64,000 nucleotides of DNA from UBA1479 sp048263775 (GCA_048263775.1 JBLXDU010000008.1:62001-126000), one strand, 5' to 3'; counted from the first letter of the stretch, positions 8,481 to 17,714 are shown. Notes: generated by a model from the letters alone, not told the origin. Program-made: numbers and translations.

Positions 8481-9317
8481 CTAGTCCATCAGGAACTTGT
8501 TGTCCGACGCCTCTCCCCAGGCCTCGATGAATTTGCGCAGGTGCGGGCGGGCCTCGCCCTCGGCGTCGACCAGGGAAATCACGTCGGCCAGCGCTTTGTT
8601 GAGCGCTTCCGTCGACAGCACGCCGCGATGGTGCTGCCAGCGCAGATAGACCAAATAGGTGTTCAGCACGTCGGTTTCGCAGTAATCCCGGATTTCGGCG
8701 ACGCGGCCTTCGTCGAACATCGGCGCGACCTGGCTGCCGTCGACGCCGAACTTGCCGGGCAGGCCCAGGATCGAACAGACCTCGTTCAGCTTGATCCGGG
8801 CCGACGCCCCGAAATCCGACAAGGCCTCGATCAGATCGCAGTGCCAATCAAGGGCGTAGCGCGCCGTGTAGTTTTCCCATTTGTTGGACGTGTCGTGCAG
8901 CAGGGGGGCCTGCACGCCGTGGGCCATGGCGCGGTATTTCAGGACCGGCAGGTCGAAGCCCCGGCCGTTGAAGCTGACCAGGCGCGGGCGGATGCGCTCG
9001 AAATAGCCGAAGAAGCCCTGCAGCAGTTTCTTCTCGCCGAAGCTTTCCTCGCCGCCCGAGCGCAGTTCCTTCAGATGATAGATCTCGCCGCCGCTCGGCG
9101 TGTGTTCGATCTCGGCTTCCAGGAAGCTGATGGCGACCACGCGGTGGAACGGCTGGCGGTGGAAGTCGTTGCGCCCGTCGGTGATTTCCAGGTGGTAGCG
9201 CGACAGCTCGTCGCGCCGGGCCTGGATGTCCGGATCGTCGAAGCCGGTCAGCGCCGGCACGGCATCCGTGTCGGGGACGGTTTCAATGTCGAAGACGAAG
9301 AGGTTTCTATGCTGCAT
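8481..9317 (-). CDS. Predicted 3'-5' exonuclease related to PolB exonuclease domain
   Basis: A 278-residue RNase H-fold nuclease of the DEDDy class. Visible acidic motifs are FDIET (D10, E12) for ExoI, SFNGRGFDLPVL for ExoII, and YCETDVLNTYLVYLR for ExoIII with the diagnostic tyrosine. This arrangement matches stand-alone proteins related to the exonuclease domain of family-B polymerases. It is cytoplasmic, with no polymerase domain attached. It is divergent from ybaB with a 60-base gap holding both start regions. Its likely role is DNA or RNA 3' end processing or repair; the substrate is unknown. Confidence 0.85.
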   Translation of the reverse strand: MQHRNLFVFDIETVPDTDAVPALTGFDDPDIQARRDELSRYHLEITDGRNDFHRQPFHRVVAISFLEAEIEHTPSGGEIYHLKELRSGGEESFGEKKLLQGFFGYFERIRPRLVSFNGRGFDLPVLKYRAMAHGVQAPLLHDTSNKWENYTARYALDWHCDLIEALSDFGASARIKLNEVCSILGLPGKFGVDGSQVAPMFDEGRVAEIRDYCETDVLNTYLVYLRWQHHRGVLSTEALNKALADVISLVDAEGEARPHLRKFIEAWGEASDNKFLMD

Positions 9318-9377
9318 GACGACTGTTATACACTGGTCAACCCATCCCCGGCACCCATTGAGAAGCGGACGCGACCC

Positions 9378-9707
9378 ATGAAGAACCTCGGCAAGATGAT
9401 GCAGCAGGCCCAGGAAATCCAGGCCAAGATGGCCCGCATGCAGGACGAACTGGCCGAGCTTGAGGTCACGGGCGCATCGGGTGCCGGCATGGTCGAGGTG
9501 ACCCTGAACGGCAAGGGCGAGGCCCGGGGGGTCAAGATCGACCCCTCCCTGCTGTCCGGTGCGGACACGGATGTCGAGGTCCTGGAAGACCTCATCACCG
9601 CGGCCATCAACGACGCCAAGGCCAAGGCGGAGCGCGAAATGCAGGCCCGCATGCAGGATTTGACCGGCGGCTTGGGCCTGCCGCCCGGCTTCAAGCTGCC
9701 GTTCTGA
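9378..9707 (+). CDS. ybaB: YbaB/EbfC family nucleoid-associated protein
   Basis: A 109-residue DNA-binding protein beginning MKNLGKMMQQAQ, followed by an amphipathic helix and the core VEVTLNGKGEARGVKIDPSLL, then C-terminal LPPGFKLPF. These are hallmark features of the family. It binds DNA as a dimer and is nearly always next to recR, as here (17 bases downstream). The frame is open for about 1 kb upstream over the exonuclease gene, but only this ATG gives the family N-terminus. Part of the dnaX-ybaB-recR cluster. Confidence 0.95.
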   Translation: MKNLGKMMQQAQEIQAKMARMQDELAELEVTGASGAGMVEVTLNGKGEARGVKIDPSLLSGADTDVEVLEDLITAAINDAKAKAEREMQARMQDLTGGLGLPPGFKLPF

Positions 9708-9724
9708 TCGCCTGACCGTTCGGC

Positions 9725-10324
9725 ATGGTCACCTCCGACATTGATCGCCTGATCACCCTGCTGGCCAAGCTGCCGGGCCTGGGCCCGCGCTCCGCCCGCC
9801 GCGCCGTTCTGCACCTGATGAAGCGGCCGGACAGTCTGATGGAACCGATGGCCCGGGCGCTGGACGCGGCGGCGACCAATATCAAGACCTGCGCCATCTG
9901 CGGCAATCTGGATACCCGCGACCCCTGCGAAATCTGCACGGATGACCGCCGCGACGGGGCGCAGATCTGCGTGGTCGAAGACGTCGCCGACCTCTGGGCG
10001 TTGGAACGCACGGCCGGGTTCAAGGGCCATTACCATGTGCTGGGCGGCACGCTCTCGGCGCTCGATGGCATCACCCCCGAGGACCTGCGCATTCCGGGCC
10101 TCTGTTCGCGCATTCAGGCGGGTGGGGTGAAAGAGGTCATCCTGGCGACCAACGCCACCGTCGACGGCCAGACCACGGCCCATTACATCGCCGACCGCGT
10201 CGCGGGATTGGGCAAGGACGTCGTGGTCTCGGGCCTGGCCCACGGCGTGCCCGTGGGCGGCGAACTGGATTACTTGGACGACGGCACCCTGACCGCCGCC
10301 ATGAAGGCGCGGCGGCCGCTTTAA
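9725..10324 (+). CDS. recR: Recombination mediator RecR
   Basis: A 199-residue protein of the RecFOR pathway that helps load RecA on gapped DNA. The N-terminal helix-hairpin-helix is around LPGLGPRSARRA. The zinc finger cysteines are C56, C59, C68 and C71. The Toprim domain begins with ICVVEDVADL at about 81-90 and ends with GLAHGVPVGGELDYLDDGTL. The length is typical. It follows ybaB with a 17-base gap and is convergent with rmuC. Confidence 0.97.
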   Translation: MVTSDIDRLITLLAKLPGLGPRSARRAVLHLMKRPDSLMEPMARALDAAATNIKTCAICGNLDTRDPCEICTDDRRDGAQICVVEDVADLWALERTAGFKGHYHVLGGTLSALDGITPEDLRIPGLCSRIQAGGVKEVILATNATVDGQTTAHYIADRVAGLGKDVVVSGLAHGVPVGGELDYLDDGTLTAAMKARRPL

Positions 10325-10334
10325 CCGCAGGTGA

Positions 10335-11456
10335 TCAGTCGTCCCGGCCGAGCACGCGCAGGTTGGGGGCGGCGGCCGGCGGCAGGTCTTCGGCCGGGGT
10401 TTCGTCGGACAATTGCAGGTCTTCGATCTTTTCACCCCGCTTGGTGATCTTGTCGGTCGAAATGCGGATGTCGCGGATATCCTTGGTCGCCTGATCGAAA
10501 TGGGTCTGCAGCTTACCGACCCGGTCGTCGAGGCGGCCGACGTCCTCCATCATCTTCTGGACCTCGGCCTGGATCACATGGGCCTGCTCGCGCATGCGGG
10601 AATCCTTCAGGATCGCGCGCACGGTGTTGAGGGTCGCCATCAGCGTGGTCGGCGAGACGATCCACACCCGCCGGCGATAGCTTTCCTCGACCACGTTGAC
10701 GAAGTTGGCATGCAGTTCCGCATAGACCGCTTCCGACGGCAGGAACATGAGCGCCGATTCCGCCGTCTCCCCGGGCACGATGTATTTTTCCGAGATCGCG
10801 ACCACATGGGCCTTCACGTCCTGGGCGAAGCGACGTCCGGCGGCGGTCCGCGCGGCCTCGTCCGAACCGGCGTCGCGCAGCGCCTGATAGCTTTCCAGGG
10901 GGAACTTGGCGTCGATCACGATGGAGCCCGGCGGGTTGGGCAGCTTGAGCAAACAGTCCGCACGCTTGCCGTTATTCAGGGTGACCTGGAATTCATAGGC
11001 ACTGGGCGGCAGGGTCGCGGTCACCAAATCGTTCAACTGGATTTCCCCGAACGCCCCCCGCGCCTGCTTGTTGGAGAGAATGTCCTGCAGGCCCACCATC
11101 TGCTGCGACAGGTCGGTCAGGTTTTTCTGCGCGGTGTCGATGACGGCGAGGCGTTCGTACAGCGTCTTCAGGGATTGGCCCGTGCGTTCCGACTGCTGAT
11201 GCAGGCTGTCGCCCAGCCGCTTGCCGAGCCCGTCCAGGCGGTCGTTCACGGTCATCTGTGATTGCTGCAGGGCGCCCGACAGTTCGGACTGCTGGCGGGC
11301 AAGCGCTTCGGCCATTTCCGTGATGCGGGCCATCTGGGCCAGGTTTTCCCGCCGCGCGCGCTGGGTCACGGCATAAACCACGGCGATCAGCGCCGCCAGC
11401 AAGGCAAGCCCGATACTGAGCACCGCGCCCGTGTTGTCCAAAAAGGTCACATCCAT
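10335..11456 (-). CDS. rmuC: DNA recombination protein RmuC
   Basis: A 373-residue protein with an N-terminal membrane anchor (about residues 11-30), a long coiled coil with many Gln and Leu residues, and the conserved RmuC nuclease-like domain. That domain includes VIDAKFPLESYQAL, ALMFLPSEAVYAEL and RRVWIVSPTTLMATLN. RmuC limits inversion and other rearrangements at short inverted repeats. The start at 11456 (MDVTFLDNTGAV) puts the membrane segment at the N-terminus. The upstream extension of the frame is out-of-family. It is convergent with recR. Confidence 0.93.
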   Translation of the reverse strand: MDVTFLDNTGAVLSIGLALLAALIAVVYAVTQRARRENLAQMARITEMAEALARQQSELSGALQQSQMTVNDRLDGLGKRLGDSLHQQSERTGQSLKTLYERLAVIDTAQKNLTDLSQQMVGLQDILSNKQARGAFGEIQLNDLVTATLPPSAYEFQVTLNNGKRADCLLKLPNPPGSIVIDAKFPLESYQALRDAGSDEAARTAAGRRFAQDVKAHVVAISEKYIVPGETAESALMFLPSEAVYAELHANFVNVVEESYRRRVWIVSPTTLMATLNTVRAILKDSRMREQAHVIQAEVQKMMEDVGRLDDRVGKLQTHFDQATKDIRDIRISTDKITKRGEKIEDLQLSDETPAEDLPPAAAPNLRVLGRDD

Positions 11457-11565
11457 GACGTGTCGCTGCCTTGTTTCCGGCGAAATTAAGGGCCAAGCTT
11501 GACGCAATCGGGACGGGAAAACAAATAGGGAACCCGTCCCCCCGCCCGATCCCAAGGAGACCGCC

Positions 11566-13011
11566 ATGTCCCGCCTGTCCCGCCGCCCCCGTATCCTGGC
11601 CGCCGCCGCCCTGGCCCTGCCCGTCCTGATTTTTCCGATTCGCGGCCATGCGCAAGCGGTGACGGCCGAGCCCGGCCCCGCGGCTGAGCGCGTGGTCACC
11701 GTGTTCACGGGCGGCTTCGGCCAGGTCTGGGAACGCCGGGCCCTGACGCCCCAGGCCGGGCCGCGCGATATCGTGCTCGACGGCATCAGCCACCGCACCC
11801 TGGCGGAAAGCCTGCGCCTAGCCGGCGACGGCGGCGACATCACCGTGCAGTCGCTGTCCCTGTCGCGCAACCTGCTGACTCCGCGCGCGCTGCTCGAACG
11901 GTTTCTCGGTAAGGAGGTCGGCGTGGTCAAGGTGCATCCGACCACGGGCGAAGAGCGGGTCGAAAAAGCGACGGTGCTGTCGGTTCAGAACGGCGTTGTC
12001 CTGCGCATGGGCGGGCGGATCGAGACGGGCATGCCGGGACGGCTGGTGTTCCCCGACGATCTCGGCGGCCTGTCGGCGCGGCCCGTCCTGACGGCCCGCC
12101 TCACTGCCGGTGCGGCGGTGCGCGGCCTGACCCTGACCTACATCACCGAGGGCCTGTCCTGGTCCACGGATTACACGGCGGTCGTGGCGCCGGACGGTGG
12201 GCGGGTCAGTTTGACCGGCTGGGCGTCGGTGCAGAACGATACCGGCGTCGCCATGGACGCGGCCCGCCTGCGCCTGGTCGCGGGCGAGGTCAACCGCGCG
12301 ATGGGGGCTCAACCCATGGCCAAGGCCCCGCGTACGATGATGATGGCCGAGGCGCGCGGCACCGCCGCCGACGCGGTCCTGCCCGTGCGTGAGGCCCAGG
12401 GGGCGGTGCATGTCTATACATTGCCTGGCACGCAGACCCTGGCCCCGGGTGAGCGCAAGCAGGTGGCCTTGCTCGGCCCGGTCGAGGTGCCGGTTTCGGA
12501 AACGCTGTTGAGCCTCGGTAATCCGCAACTGTTCGGCCCGGCCCCGGGCGACGCCACGCCGGACCATCCCCAGGTGCGGCTCAGTTTCGACAACAAATCC
12601 CTGGTCGCGGGCGGCCTGCCCCTGCCGGGCGGGGTGGTCCGCGCCTACCGTACGGCTTCCGACGGACAGCCCCTGTTCGCGGGATCGGACCGCATTTCCG
12701 ATACACCGGACGGTGGCCGGGTGATCGTCACCCTGGGCCGCGCCTTCGACGTCACGGTGAAGCGTGAACAGACGGCCTTCAAGCGTCTGGACGCCCAGGG
12801 CCGTAATGTCGAGGCCGCCTTCAAGATTACGGTCGCCAACGGCCGCGCCAAGCCGGCGCGGGTGCGCATCGCCGAGGTCCTGCCCGGCGACTGGACCATC
12901 GTTGAAAACTCCCTGGTCCATGAGCGGTCCGGCGACCGGGCGCGCTGGTTGGTCGAAGTGCCGGGCAAGGGAGAGTTGGTTTTGACCTATAAGGTGCGGG
13001 TGCTGCGCTAG
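11566..13011 (+). CDS. DUF4139 domain-containing secreted/periplasmic protein
   Basis: A 481-residue protein with an Arg-rich Sec signal peptide and likely cleavage after GHAQA at about residue 31. The body has the DUF4139 pattern: VTVFTGGFGQVWERRAL near the start, YITEGLSWSTDYTAVV in the middle (the conserved LSW..DY motif), and a C-terminal beta-sandwich ending VLTYKVRV. The family function is unknown. It appears monocistronic, with SD-like AAGGAG 7-8 bases before the ATG. Nothing nearby suggests a pathway. Confidence 0.82.
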   Translation: MSRLSRRPRILAAAALALPVLIFPIRGHAQAVTAEPGPAAERVVTVFTGGFGQVWERRALTPQAGPRDIVLDGISHRTLAESLRLAGDGGDITVQSLSLSRNLLTPRALLERFLGKEVGVVKVHPTTGEERVEKATVLSVQNGVVLRMGGRIETGMPGRLVFPDDLGGLSARPVLTARLTAGAAVRGLTLTYITEGLSWSTDYTAVVAPDGGRVSLTGWASVQNDTGVAMDAARLRLVAGEVNRAMGAQPMAKAPRTMMMAEARGTAADAVLPVREAQGAVHVYTLPGTQTLAPGERKQVALLGPVEVPVSETLLSLGNPQLFGPAPGDATPDHPQVRLSFDNKSLVAGGLPLPGGVVRAYRTASDGQPLFAGSDRISDTPDGGRVIVTLGRAFDVTVKREQTAFKRLDAQGRNVEAAFKITVANGRAKPARVRIAEVLPGDWTIVENSLVHERSGDRARWLVEVPGKGELVLTYKVRVLR

Positions 13012-13021
13012 CCCCTGTGCC

Positions 13022-14281
13022 TTAGCCTAGAATCCCCGCCATCGCCCCGGTCAGGCAGGTCGATAGCGTGCCCGACACCATGGTCATGGGGGCGAGGGCG
13101 ACGATCTCGGCCCGCCGTTCCGGCGCCATGGCGACCAAGCCGCCGATCATGATGCCGAGAGACCCGAAATTGGCGAAGCCCGACAGGGCGTAGGCCATGA
13201 TCATGCGCGTGCGGTCGGACAAGATCTCCGGCCCCATCTTGGCCATTTCCAGATAGGCCAGAAATTCGTTCAACACGGTCTTGATGCCCATCAGGCTGCC
13301 GGCCTGGGGGGCCTCGGCCCAGGGCACCCCCATCAGCCAGACCACCGGCGCCATGACCCAGCCGAGCAGGCGTTGCAGGGTGAGCGGCGCCGCGTCGACG
13401 TCCGGAATCAGGCCGAGCGCCAGGTTAACCAGGCTGACCAGGGCCACCAGCACGATGATCATGGCGGTGATGTTGATCAGCAGCTGCACGCCCTCGCCGG
13501 TGCCGCGGGTGATCGCCTCCATGGCGCCATGGTCGGGCGAGGGGTCGAGGGGGGCCGCCGTATCGGCCGCACCCTCGGGGGCGGGCATCATAAGCCGGGC
13601 GATCACCACGGCGGCCGAGGCGTTCATCAGCGATGCCGTCAGCAGGTGGCCGGCCGGGTCGGGCAGCACGTCTTGCAGGATGGTGGCGTAAAGCACCAGC
13701 ACCGTGCCCGCTATGGTCGCCATGCCGGCCGTCATGACCAGGAACAAATCGGCCGGGGCCAGCCGCTTGAGGTAGGGACGGATCAGCAGGGGGGCTTCGA
13801 CCATGCCGACAAATACGTTGGCCGCCGTCGCCACCCCGGCCGCACCGCTCAGCCCCAGGGTGCGGTTCAAGGCCCAGGCGAAGCCCCGCACCACGGCGGG
13901 CAGAATCCGCCAATAAAACAGCAGCGCCGAGAGCGCGCTGATGACCAGCACCAGGGGCAAGGCCTGGAACGCCAGGATGAAGCTGGCCCCGGGGAAGCTT
14001 TCCGTGAACGGCAGGGCGCCGCCGCCGACATAGCCGAACACCACCTTGGTGCCGTCGAGCGTCGCATCATGCAGCGCCAGCACGGCCCGGTTGGCGGCCA
14101 GGAACAGGGCCTTGGCGGGCGGGAAGTTGAGCAGCACCAGGGCGATCGCCGCCTGCAGCGCCAGCCCGCCCAGGACGATGCGCAACGGAAAGGCCCGTTT
14201 GAACCCCCCGTGCCACAATCCCCCGATACCCCAGGCCAAGGCGACGAAGCCGGCCAGACCGATGATGCTCTGCCAAATCAT
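13022..14281 (-). CDS. NupC-type concentrative nucleoside transporter
   Basis: A 419-residue inner-membrane carrier (CNT family) that imports nucleosides with H+ or Na+. The N-terminal, gate and C-terminal domains are recognisable. Markers include VFVGMVEAPLLIRPYL, MTAGMATIAGTVLVLY, GIKTVLNEFLAYL and YALSGFANFGSLGIMIGG, covering the substrate-binding half. The start chosen is the ATG at 14281 (MIWQSIIGLAGF), which begins just before the first membrane helix. The frame continues upstream to 14362 (another 27 residues), with no Shine-Dalgarno sequence at either site. Divergent from def. Confidence 0.88.
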   Translation of the reverse strand: MIWQSIIGLAGFVALAWGIGGLWHGGFKRAFPLRIVLGGLALQAAIALVLLNFPPAKALFLAANRAVLALHDATLDGTKVVFGYVGGGALPFTESFPGASFILAFQALPLVLVISALSALLFYWRILPAVVRGFAWALNRTLGLSGAAGVATAANVFVGMVEAPLLIRPYLKRLAPADLFLVMTAGMATIAGTVLVLYATILQDVLPDPAGHLLTASLMNASAAVVIARLMMPAPEGAADTAAPLDPSPDHGAMEAITRGTGEGVQLLINITAMIIVLVALVSLVNLALGLIPDVDAAPLTLQRLLGWVMAPVVWLMGVPWAEAPQAGSLMGIKTVLNEFLAYLEMAKMGPEILSDRTRMIMAYALSGFANFGSLGIMIGGLVAMAPERRAEIVALAPMTMVSGTLSTCLTGAMAGILG

Positions 14282-14409
14282 TGCGGGGTTGAGAGTAGCC
14301 GCATCGTCGGCGAGGGCAAGCGAGAATGGCGCTAAGCCTTGACCATTGCCGCCCGAGGCCATATCTGGGGGGAATTCCCCGTTCCAGAGGCTTGGGTTAA
14401 ACTGCCGTC

Positions 14410-14937
14410 ATGTCCGTGCTTGAAATCATCGTTGCCCCCGATCCGCGCCTGAAGCGCCGGGCCGAACCCGTCGAAAAAGTCGATGACGACGTGCGCAAGA
14501 TCATGGATGACATGCTCGACACCATGTACGCCGCCAACGGCATCGGCCTCGCGGGGCCGCAGGTCGGGGTTCTGAAACGCATCATCGTGGTCGATGTGGC
14601 GCGCGACGGCGACGACCGTCAGCCGATGCAGATGGCCAATCCGGAAGTAATCTGGGAAAGCGATGATGAGCGCACCTATGAAGAAGGCTGCCTGTCCCTG
14701 CCCGAGCATTTCGCCGAGGTGGTGCGCCCAGAGGCGGTGAAGGTCCGCTATCTCGACCGCGAGAACGAAATCCGCACCATCGATGCCGATGACATCCTGG
14801 CGACCTGTATCCAGCACGAGATCGACCACTTGGACGGGGTGCTGTTCGTCGACCATATCTCGTCCCTGAAGCGCAACATGATCATCAAGAAGCTGCAGAA
14901 GTTCAAAAAGCTGCAGGCGGAAGAGGCCACGGCCTGA
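14410..14937 (+). CDS. def: Peptide deformylase
   Basis: A 175-residue metalloenzyme that removes the N-formyl group from nascent proteins. All three family motifs are present: GIGLAGPQVG at 44-53, EGCLSLP at 92-98 (metal ligand Cys) and HEIDH at 136-140 (two His ligands and catalytic Glu). The length is normal. The gene is followed after 53 bases by fmt, the enzyme that adds the formyl group, in the classic def-fmt pair. Confidence 0.97.
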   Translation: MSVLEIIVAPDPRLKRRAEPVEKVDDDVRKIMDDMLDTMYAANGIGLAGPQVGVLKRIIVVDVARDGDDRQPMQMANPEVIWESDDERTYEEGCLSLPEHFAEVVRPEAVKVRYLDRENEIRTIDADDILATCIQHEIDHLDGVLFVDHISSLKRNMIIKKLQKFKKLQAEEATA

Positions 14938-14990
14938 CCGTTTCCGCCCCGGCGCTTTACCGCGCCCGTGATGCCCTCTAAAACCCTTCC

Positions 14991-15917
14991 ATGACCGCCC
15001 TCGATCTCATCTTCATGGGTTCGCCCGATTTTTCGATCCCGGCGCTTCAGGCGCTGCTGGATGCGGGCCATCGTGTGAAATGCGTCTATGCCCAGCCGCC
15101 GCGTCCGGCCAACCGGGGCCACAAGGAAACGCCTTGTCCGGTCCATGCCTTCGCGCTGGAAAAGGGCCTTCCCGTGCGCACGCCGAAAAGCCTGAAGGAT
15201 CCGGCCGAACAGGCGGCCTTCGCGGAGCTGAAGGCCGATGCGGCGGTGGTCGTCGCCTATGGCTTGATCCTGCCCCAGGCCGTGCTTGATGCTCCCCGCC
15301 TGGGCTGTCTCAACATTCATGCCTCGCTGCTGCCGCGTTGGCGGGGCGCCGCGCCCATTCAGCGTGCCATCCAGGCGGGTGATGCGGAGACGGGCGTAAC
15401 CATCATGCAGATGGACGCGGGTCTCGACACCGGGGCCATGCTGCTGAGCGGCAAACTGCCGATCACCGATGCGACCATGGCGGGGGCGCTGCACGATGAC
15501 CTTTCGGTGCTGGGATCAAAGCTGATCGTGACGGCGTTGGAAGGATTGCAGGCCGGAACGCTTCAGGCGACGCCGCAGCCCGAGGCGGGTGTGACCTATG
15601 CCGCCAAGCTGGACAAGGCGGAAGGACGTTTGGACTGGACGAAACCGGCGACCGACCTCGCCCGCACGGTGCGCGCCTTCATCCCCTGGCCGGGCACCTG
15701 GTTCGATGCCGGCAAGGAGCGCATCAAGGTTCTGGCGGCGGAAGCGGTCGATGGTGATGACGCCGCCCAACCCGGCACGGTGCTGGACGGCCGCGCGACG
15801 ATTCAATGCGGCGAGGGCGCTCTCCGCCCGACGCGCCTGCAGCGCCCCGGCAAGGGTGCGATGGACGCCGGCGATTTCCTGCGCGGTTTCGACTTGCCGC
15901 AAGGAAGCCGACTTTAA
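14991..15917 (+). CDS. fmt: Methionyl-tRNA formyltransferase
   Basis: A 308-residue enzyme transferring formyl from 10-formyl-THF to initiator Met-tRNA. The catalytic region holds NIH at 108-110 and SLLPRWRGAAPIQ at 112-124, followed by the conserved aspartate in MDAGLDTGAML at about 141-151. The C-terminal OB-fold tRNA-binding domain starts near 205. The start ATG gives the family N-terminus (LIFMGSPDF). It is co-directional with def. The usual downstream partner truA is about 8.7 kb away here. Confidence 0.96.
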   Translation: MTALDLIFMGSPDFSIPALQALLDAGHRVKCVYAQPPRPANRGHKETPCPVHAFALEKGLPVRTPKSLKDPAEQAAFAELKADAAVVVAYGLILPQAVLDAPRLGCLNIHASLLPRWRGAAPIQRAIQAGDAETGVTIMQMDAGLDTGAMLLSGKLPITDATMAGALHDDLSVLGSKLIVTALEGLQAGTLQATPQPEAGVTYAAKLDKAEGRLDWTKPATDLARTVRAFIPWPGTWFDAGKERIKVLAAEAVDGDDAAQPGTVLDGRATIQCGEGALRPTRLQRPGKGAMDAGDFLRGFDLPQGSRL

Positions 15918-16029
15918 CCACAACCGCGCCGTATATTTTCAGCAGAATACAATATTACATTGTCAACCAACAGGCGCCTGGATAGGCTTCCACAGCCGCT
16001 CGGCTTCCGGAATGGGGGGAGGCCGATCA

Positions 16030-16521
16030 ATGAGCCCGGCGGTCCCGTTTTCCAGGGACACCCGAGGTATGGCGATTCACGCAGAAATTCTGGCACCGCA
16101 CAAGCTGGTCGTCGCGTCCTTGTCGGGACGGGTCAATGTCGATTCCGTTCGCCATGTGATTATTCAGCTTAAAAGCCGGGCGGATTTCGTCTGGAATTTC
16201 GACCGGATCGTGTTCGTGGACGGCACCACCGATTTTTCTCAGCTTGATATGGCCGAGCTTGCGGCGATCAAAAAGACCGTCGCCAGCGCCTATTTCACAG
16301 GGCCCGATGCGGCCATGGCAGAGCGCCCCTATTACCGCCTCGCCCTTGTCTGTGGCGGCACGATGGAGGGGATCATCGCGAAAATGTTCACCACGGTTCT
16401 GGAATCGGAGGCAACGCCGATGATCGACCTGAAGGTGTGTCGCACGGCGGCCGAGGCACTTGCCTGGCTGGGCCGGGACACCTTGGCTGCGGAAGATGTT
16501 CTGAAGATCGCCGGGCAGTGA
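16030..16521 (+). CDS. Hypothetical protein, STAS/SpoIIAA-like
   Basis: A 163-residue soluble protein. The segment from AIHAEILAPHKLVVASLSGRVNVDSV through FDRIVFVDGTTDFSQLDMAEL resembles alternating strand-helix STAS/SpoIIAA-like folds, though no strict motif is visible, so this is inference. The start at 16030 is chosen because GGGGGAGG ends eight bases before it. An inner ATG at 16069 would give 150 residues. It lies 112 bases behind fmt and is convergent with the DsbA-family gene. A role in sensing or signalling is possible but unproven. Confidence 0.65.
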   Translation: MSPAVPFSRDTRGMAIHAEILAPHKLVVASLSGRVNVDSVRHVIIQLKSRADFVWNFDRIVFVDGTTDFSQLDMAELAAIKKTVASAYFTGPDAAMAERPYYRLALVCGGTMEGIIAKMFTTVLESEATPMIDLKVCRTAAEALAWLGRDTLAAEDVLKIAGQ

Positions 16522-16536
16522 TACTTAGGGGCGGGT

Positions 16537-17175
16537 TCAGCCGCCCTTCTTATGCGCCCCGGCGGCCTGGGCCAATTGTTCCAGGCCCTCGTAGGGCTGG
16601 GCGCCGACCAAGCCGTGCAATTGGCCGTCGGGGGCGGCGACGACGAAGGTCGGCACGCCGGTGACGCCGTATTGATGGGATTTGGCCCAGTCGGCGTCGA
16701 CGGCATCCTTGAAGGTCCGTTCCTCGATCACCTTGCGCGCTTCCGCGACATCCAGGCCGGCAGCCTTGACGATATCCAGGATCACCTCGATGTCGCCGAT
16801 GTTGCGCTGGTCGACGAAATAGGCCTCAAAGAATTTGTCGTGGATGGCTTCGCCGCCGGGTTGGGTCTCGGCCCATTTGCCGACTTCCTGCGCCAGGCGC
16901 GAATTGTAGGTATGGCTGCGATCCTTGAAAGGCAGGCCCTCGGCCTGCATCAGGCCCTGCATGCGGGCATTTTTCTGGGCGATCTCTTCCGGTCCGGTGC
17001 CGAACATATCGGCCAGGGTGCGGCCCTCGGCCGGGGTTTCCGGATGCAGGGGAAAATGCACCAGCTTGATGGTGACGTCGTAATTTTCCTTCAGTTGCTT
17101 CACCCGATTGTCGCCCAGGTAACACCAGGGGCAGACGTAATCGGAGAACACTTCCAGGGTGATCGGATCGGCCAT
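16537..17175 (-). CDS. DsbA family oxidoreductase (FrnE-like)
   Basis: A 212-residue thioredoxin-fold protein with no signal peptide, so it is cytoplasmic. The active site is CPWC at residues 15-18 within SDYVCPWCYLG. The cis-Pro loop is GVTGVPTFVV, and between them lies the helical insertion typical of FrnE/2-hydroxychromene isomerase-like DsbA proteins. The start at MADPITLEVF is preceded by AAGGA nine bases upstream; a longer frame to 17208 has no support. It probably reduces or isomerises disulfides in the cytoplasm; substrates are unknown. Confidence 0.88.
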   Translation of the reverse strand: MADPITLEVFSDYVCPWCYLGDNRVKQLKENYDVTIKLVHFPLHPETPAEGRTLADMFGTGPEEIAQKNARMQGLMQAEGLPFKDRSHTYNSRLAQEVGKWAETQPGGEAIHDKFFEAYFVDQRNIGDIEVILDIVKAAGLDVAEARKVIEERTFKDAVDADWAKSHQYGVTGVPTFVVAAPDGQLHGLVGAQPYEGLEQLAQAAGAHKKGG

Positions 17176-17239
17176 CGGGGGTATTCCTTGTCCTGCGGTT
17201 GTGACCACAATCTAGGGCCCCCATGCCGGATTTCAAACC

Positions 17240-17509
17240 ATGAACGGTTCACATGGCTGTTATGTCTACGTGCTGTGTAGCGGAGAAGGTGCCAGTGCCC
17301 GGACCTATGTTGGTTGGTCGACGGACGTTGGGGCGCGGTTGGCGGCACATAATTCGGGCAAGGGGGCGAAGTCCACGCGGGGCCGCATTTGGCGGATCCT
17401 GTATGTGGAACGATACCGCACGCGGGGCGAGGCCATGTCGCGGGAATGGCACTTGAAGCGCGACCGGAAGTTCCGCCGCGCTTTGCTGGACGGCGCGACC
17501 CCGGAATGA
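17240..17509 (+). CDS. GIY-YIG nuclease family protein (YhbQ/UPF0213 type)
   Basis: An 89-residue single-domain protein. The family motif appears as YVYVLCS followed by TYVGWSTDVGARLAAHNSGKGAKSTRGR, where VGWS replaces the classical YIG and the downstream Arg and His are kept. RTRGEAMSREWHLKR carries the conserved catalytic Glu. These small proteins are related to the Slx1 and UvrC nuclease domains and act on branched or damaged nucleic acids in tested members. It is divergent from the DsbA-family gene with a 64-base gap. Confidence 0.9.
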   Translation: MNGSHGCYVYVLCSGEGASARTYVGWSTDVGARLAAHNSGKGAKSTRGRIWRILYVERYRTRGEAMSREWHLKRDRKFRRALLDGATPE

Positions 17510-17528
17510 CCGGGATCGCGGGGTCAGA

Positions 17529-17714
17529 TTAAATCAGTCGGATTTCGGCGCGGTCGCCGTAGCTGCCTTCGATCAGGGAGGTGGCATGGCGCACCATGTC
17601 GGCCCCTTCGTGGCGGCGGATGACGAAGGCGTTTCGGCCCGGGGCCGATGTCGGCGCATGGCTGACGAAATTGTGTAGGCCATAGGTGATGAGAAAGTTT
17701 TGTTCGGTGGTCAT
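17529..17714 (-). CDS. Small hypothetical protein (61 aa)
   Basis: A 61-residue protein starting MTTEQNFLITYGLHNF and ending YGDRAEIRLI, with no membrane segment. The ATG at 17714 has a good AGGA six to seven bases upstream, and the frame shows normal codon use. A longer frame to 17981 is Pro/Arg-rich and looks spurious. It lies downstream of the 56-residue gene and csp on the same strand, so it may be cold-inducible by read-through. No family was recognised. Confidence 0.6.
   Translation of the reverse strand: MTTEQNFLITYGLHNFVSHAPTSAPGRNAFVIRRHEGADMVRHATSLIEGSYGDRAEIRLI

Noticed and set aside
8319..9377. Long upstream extension of the ybaB frame
   Set aside because: It overlaps the exonuclease gene in antisense; only the ATG at 9378 gives the conserved YbaB N-terminus.
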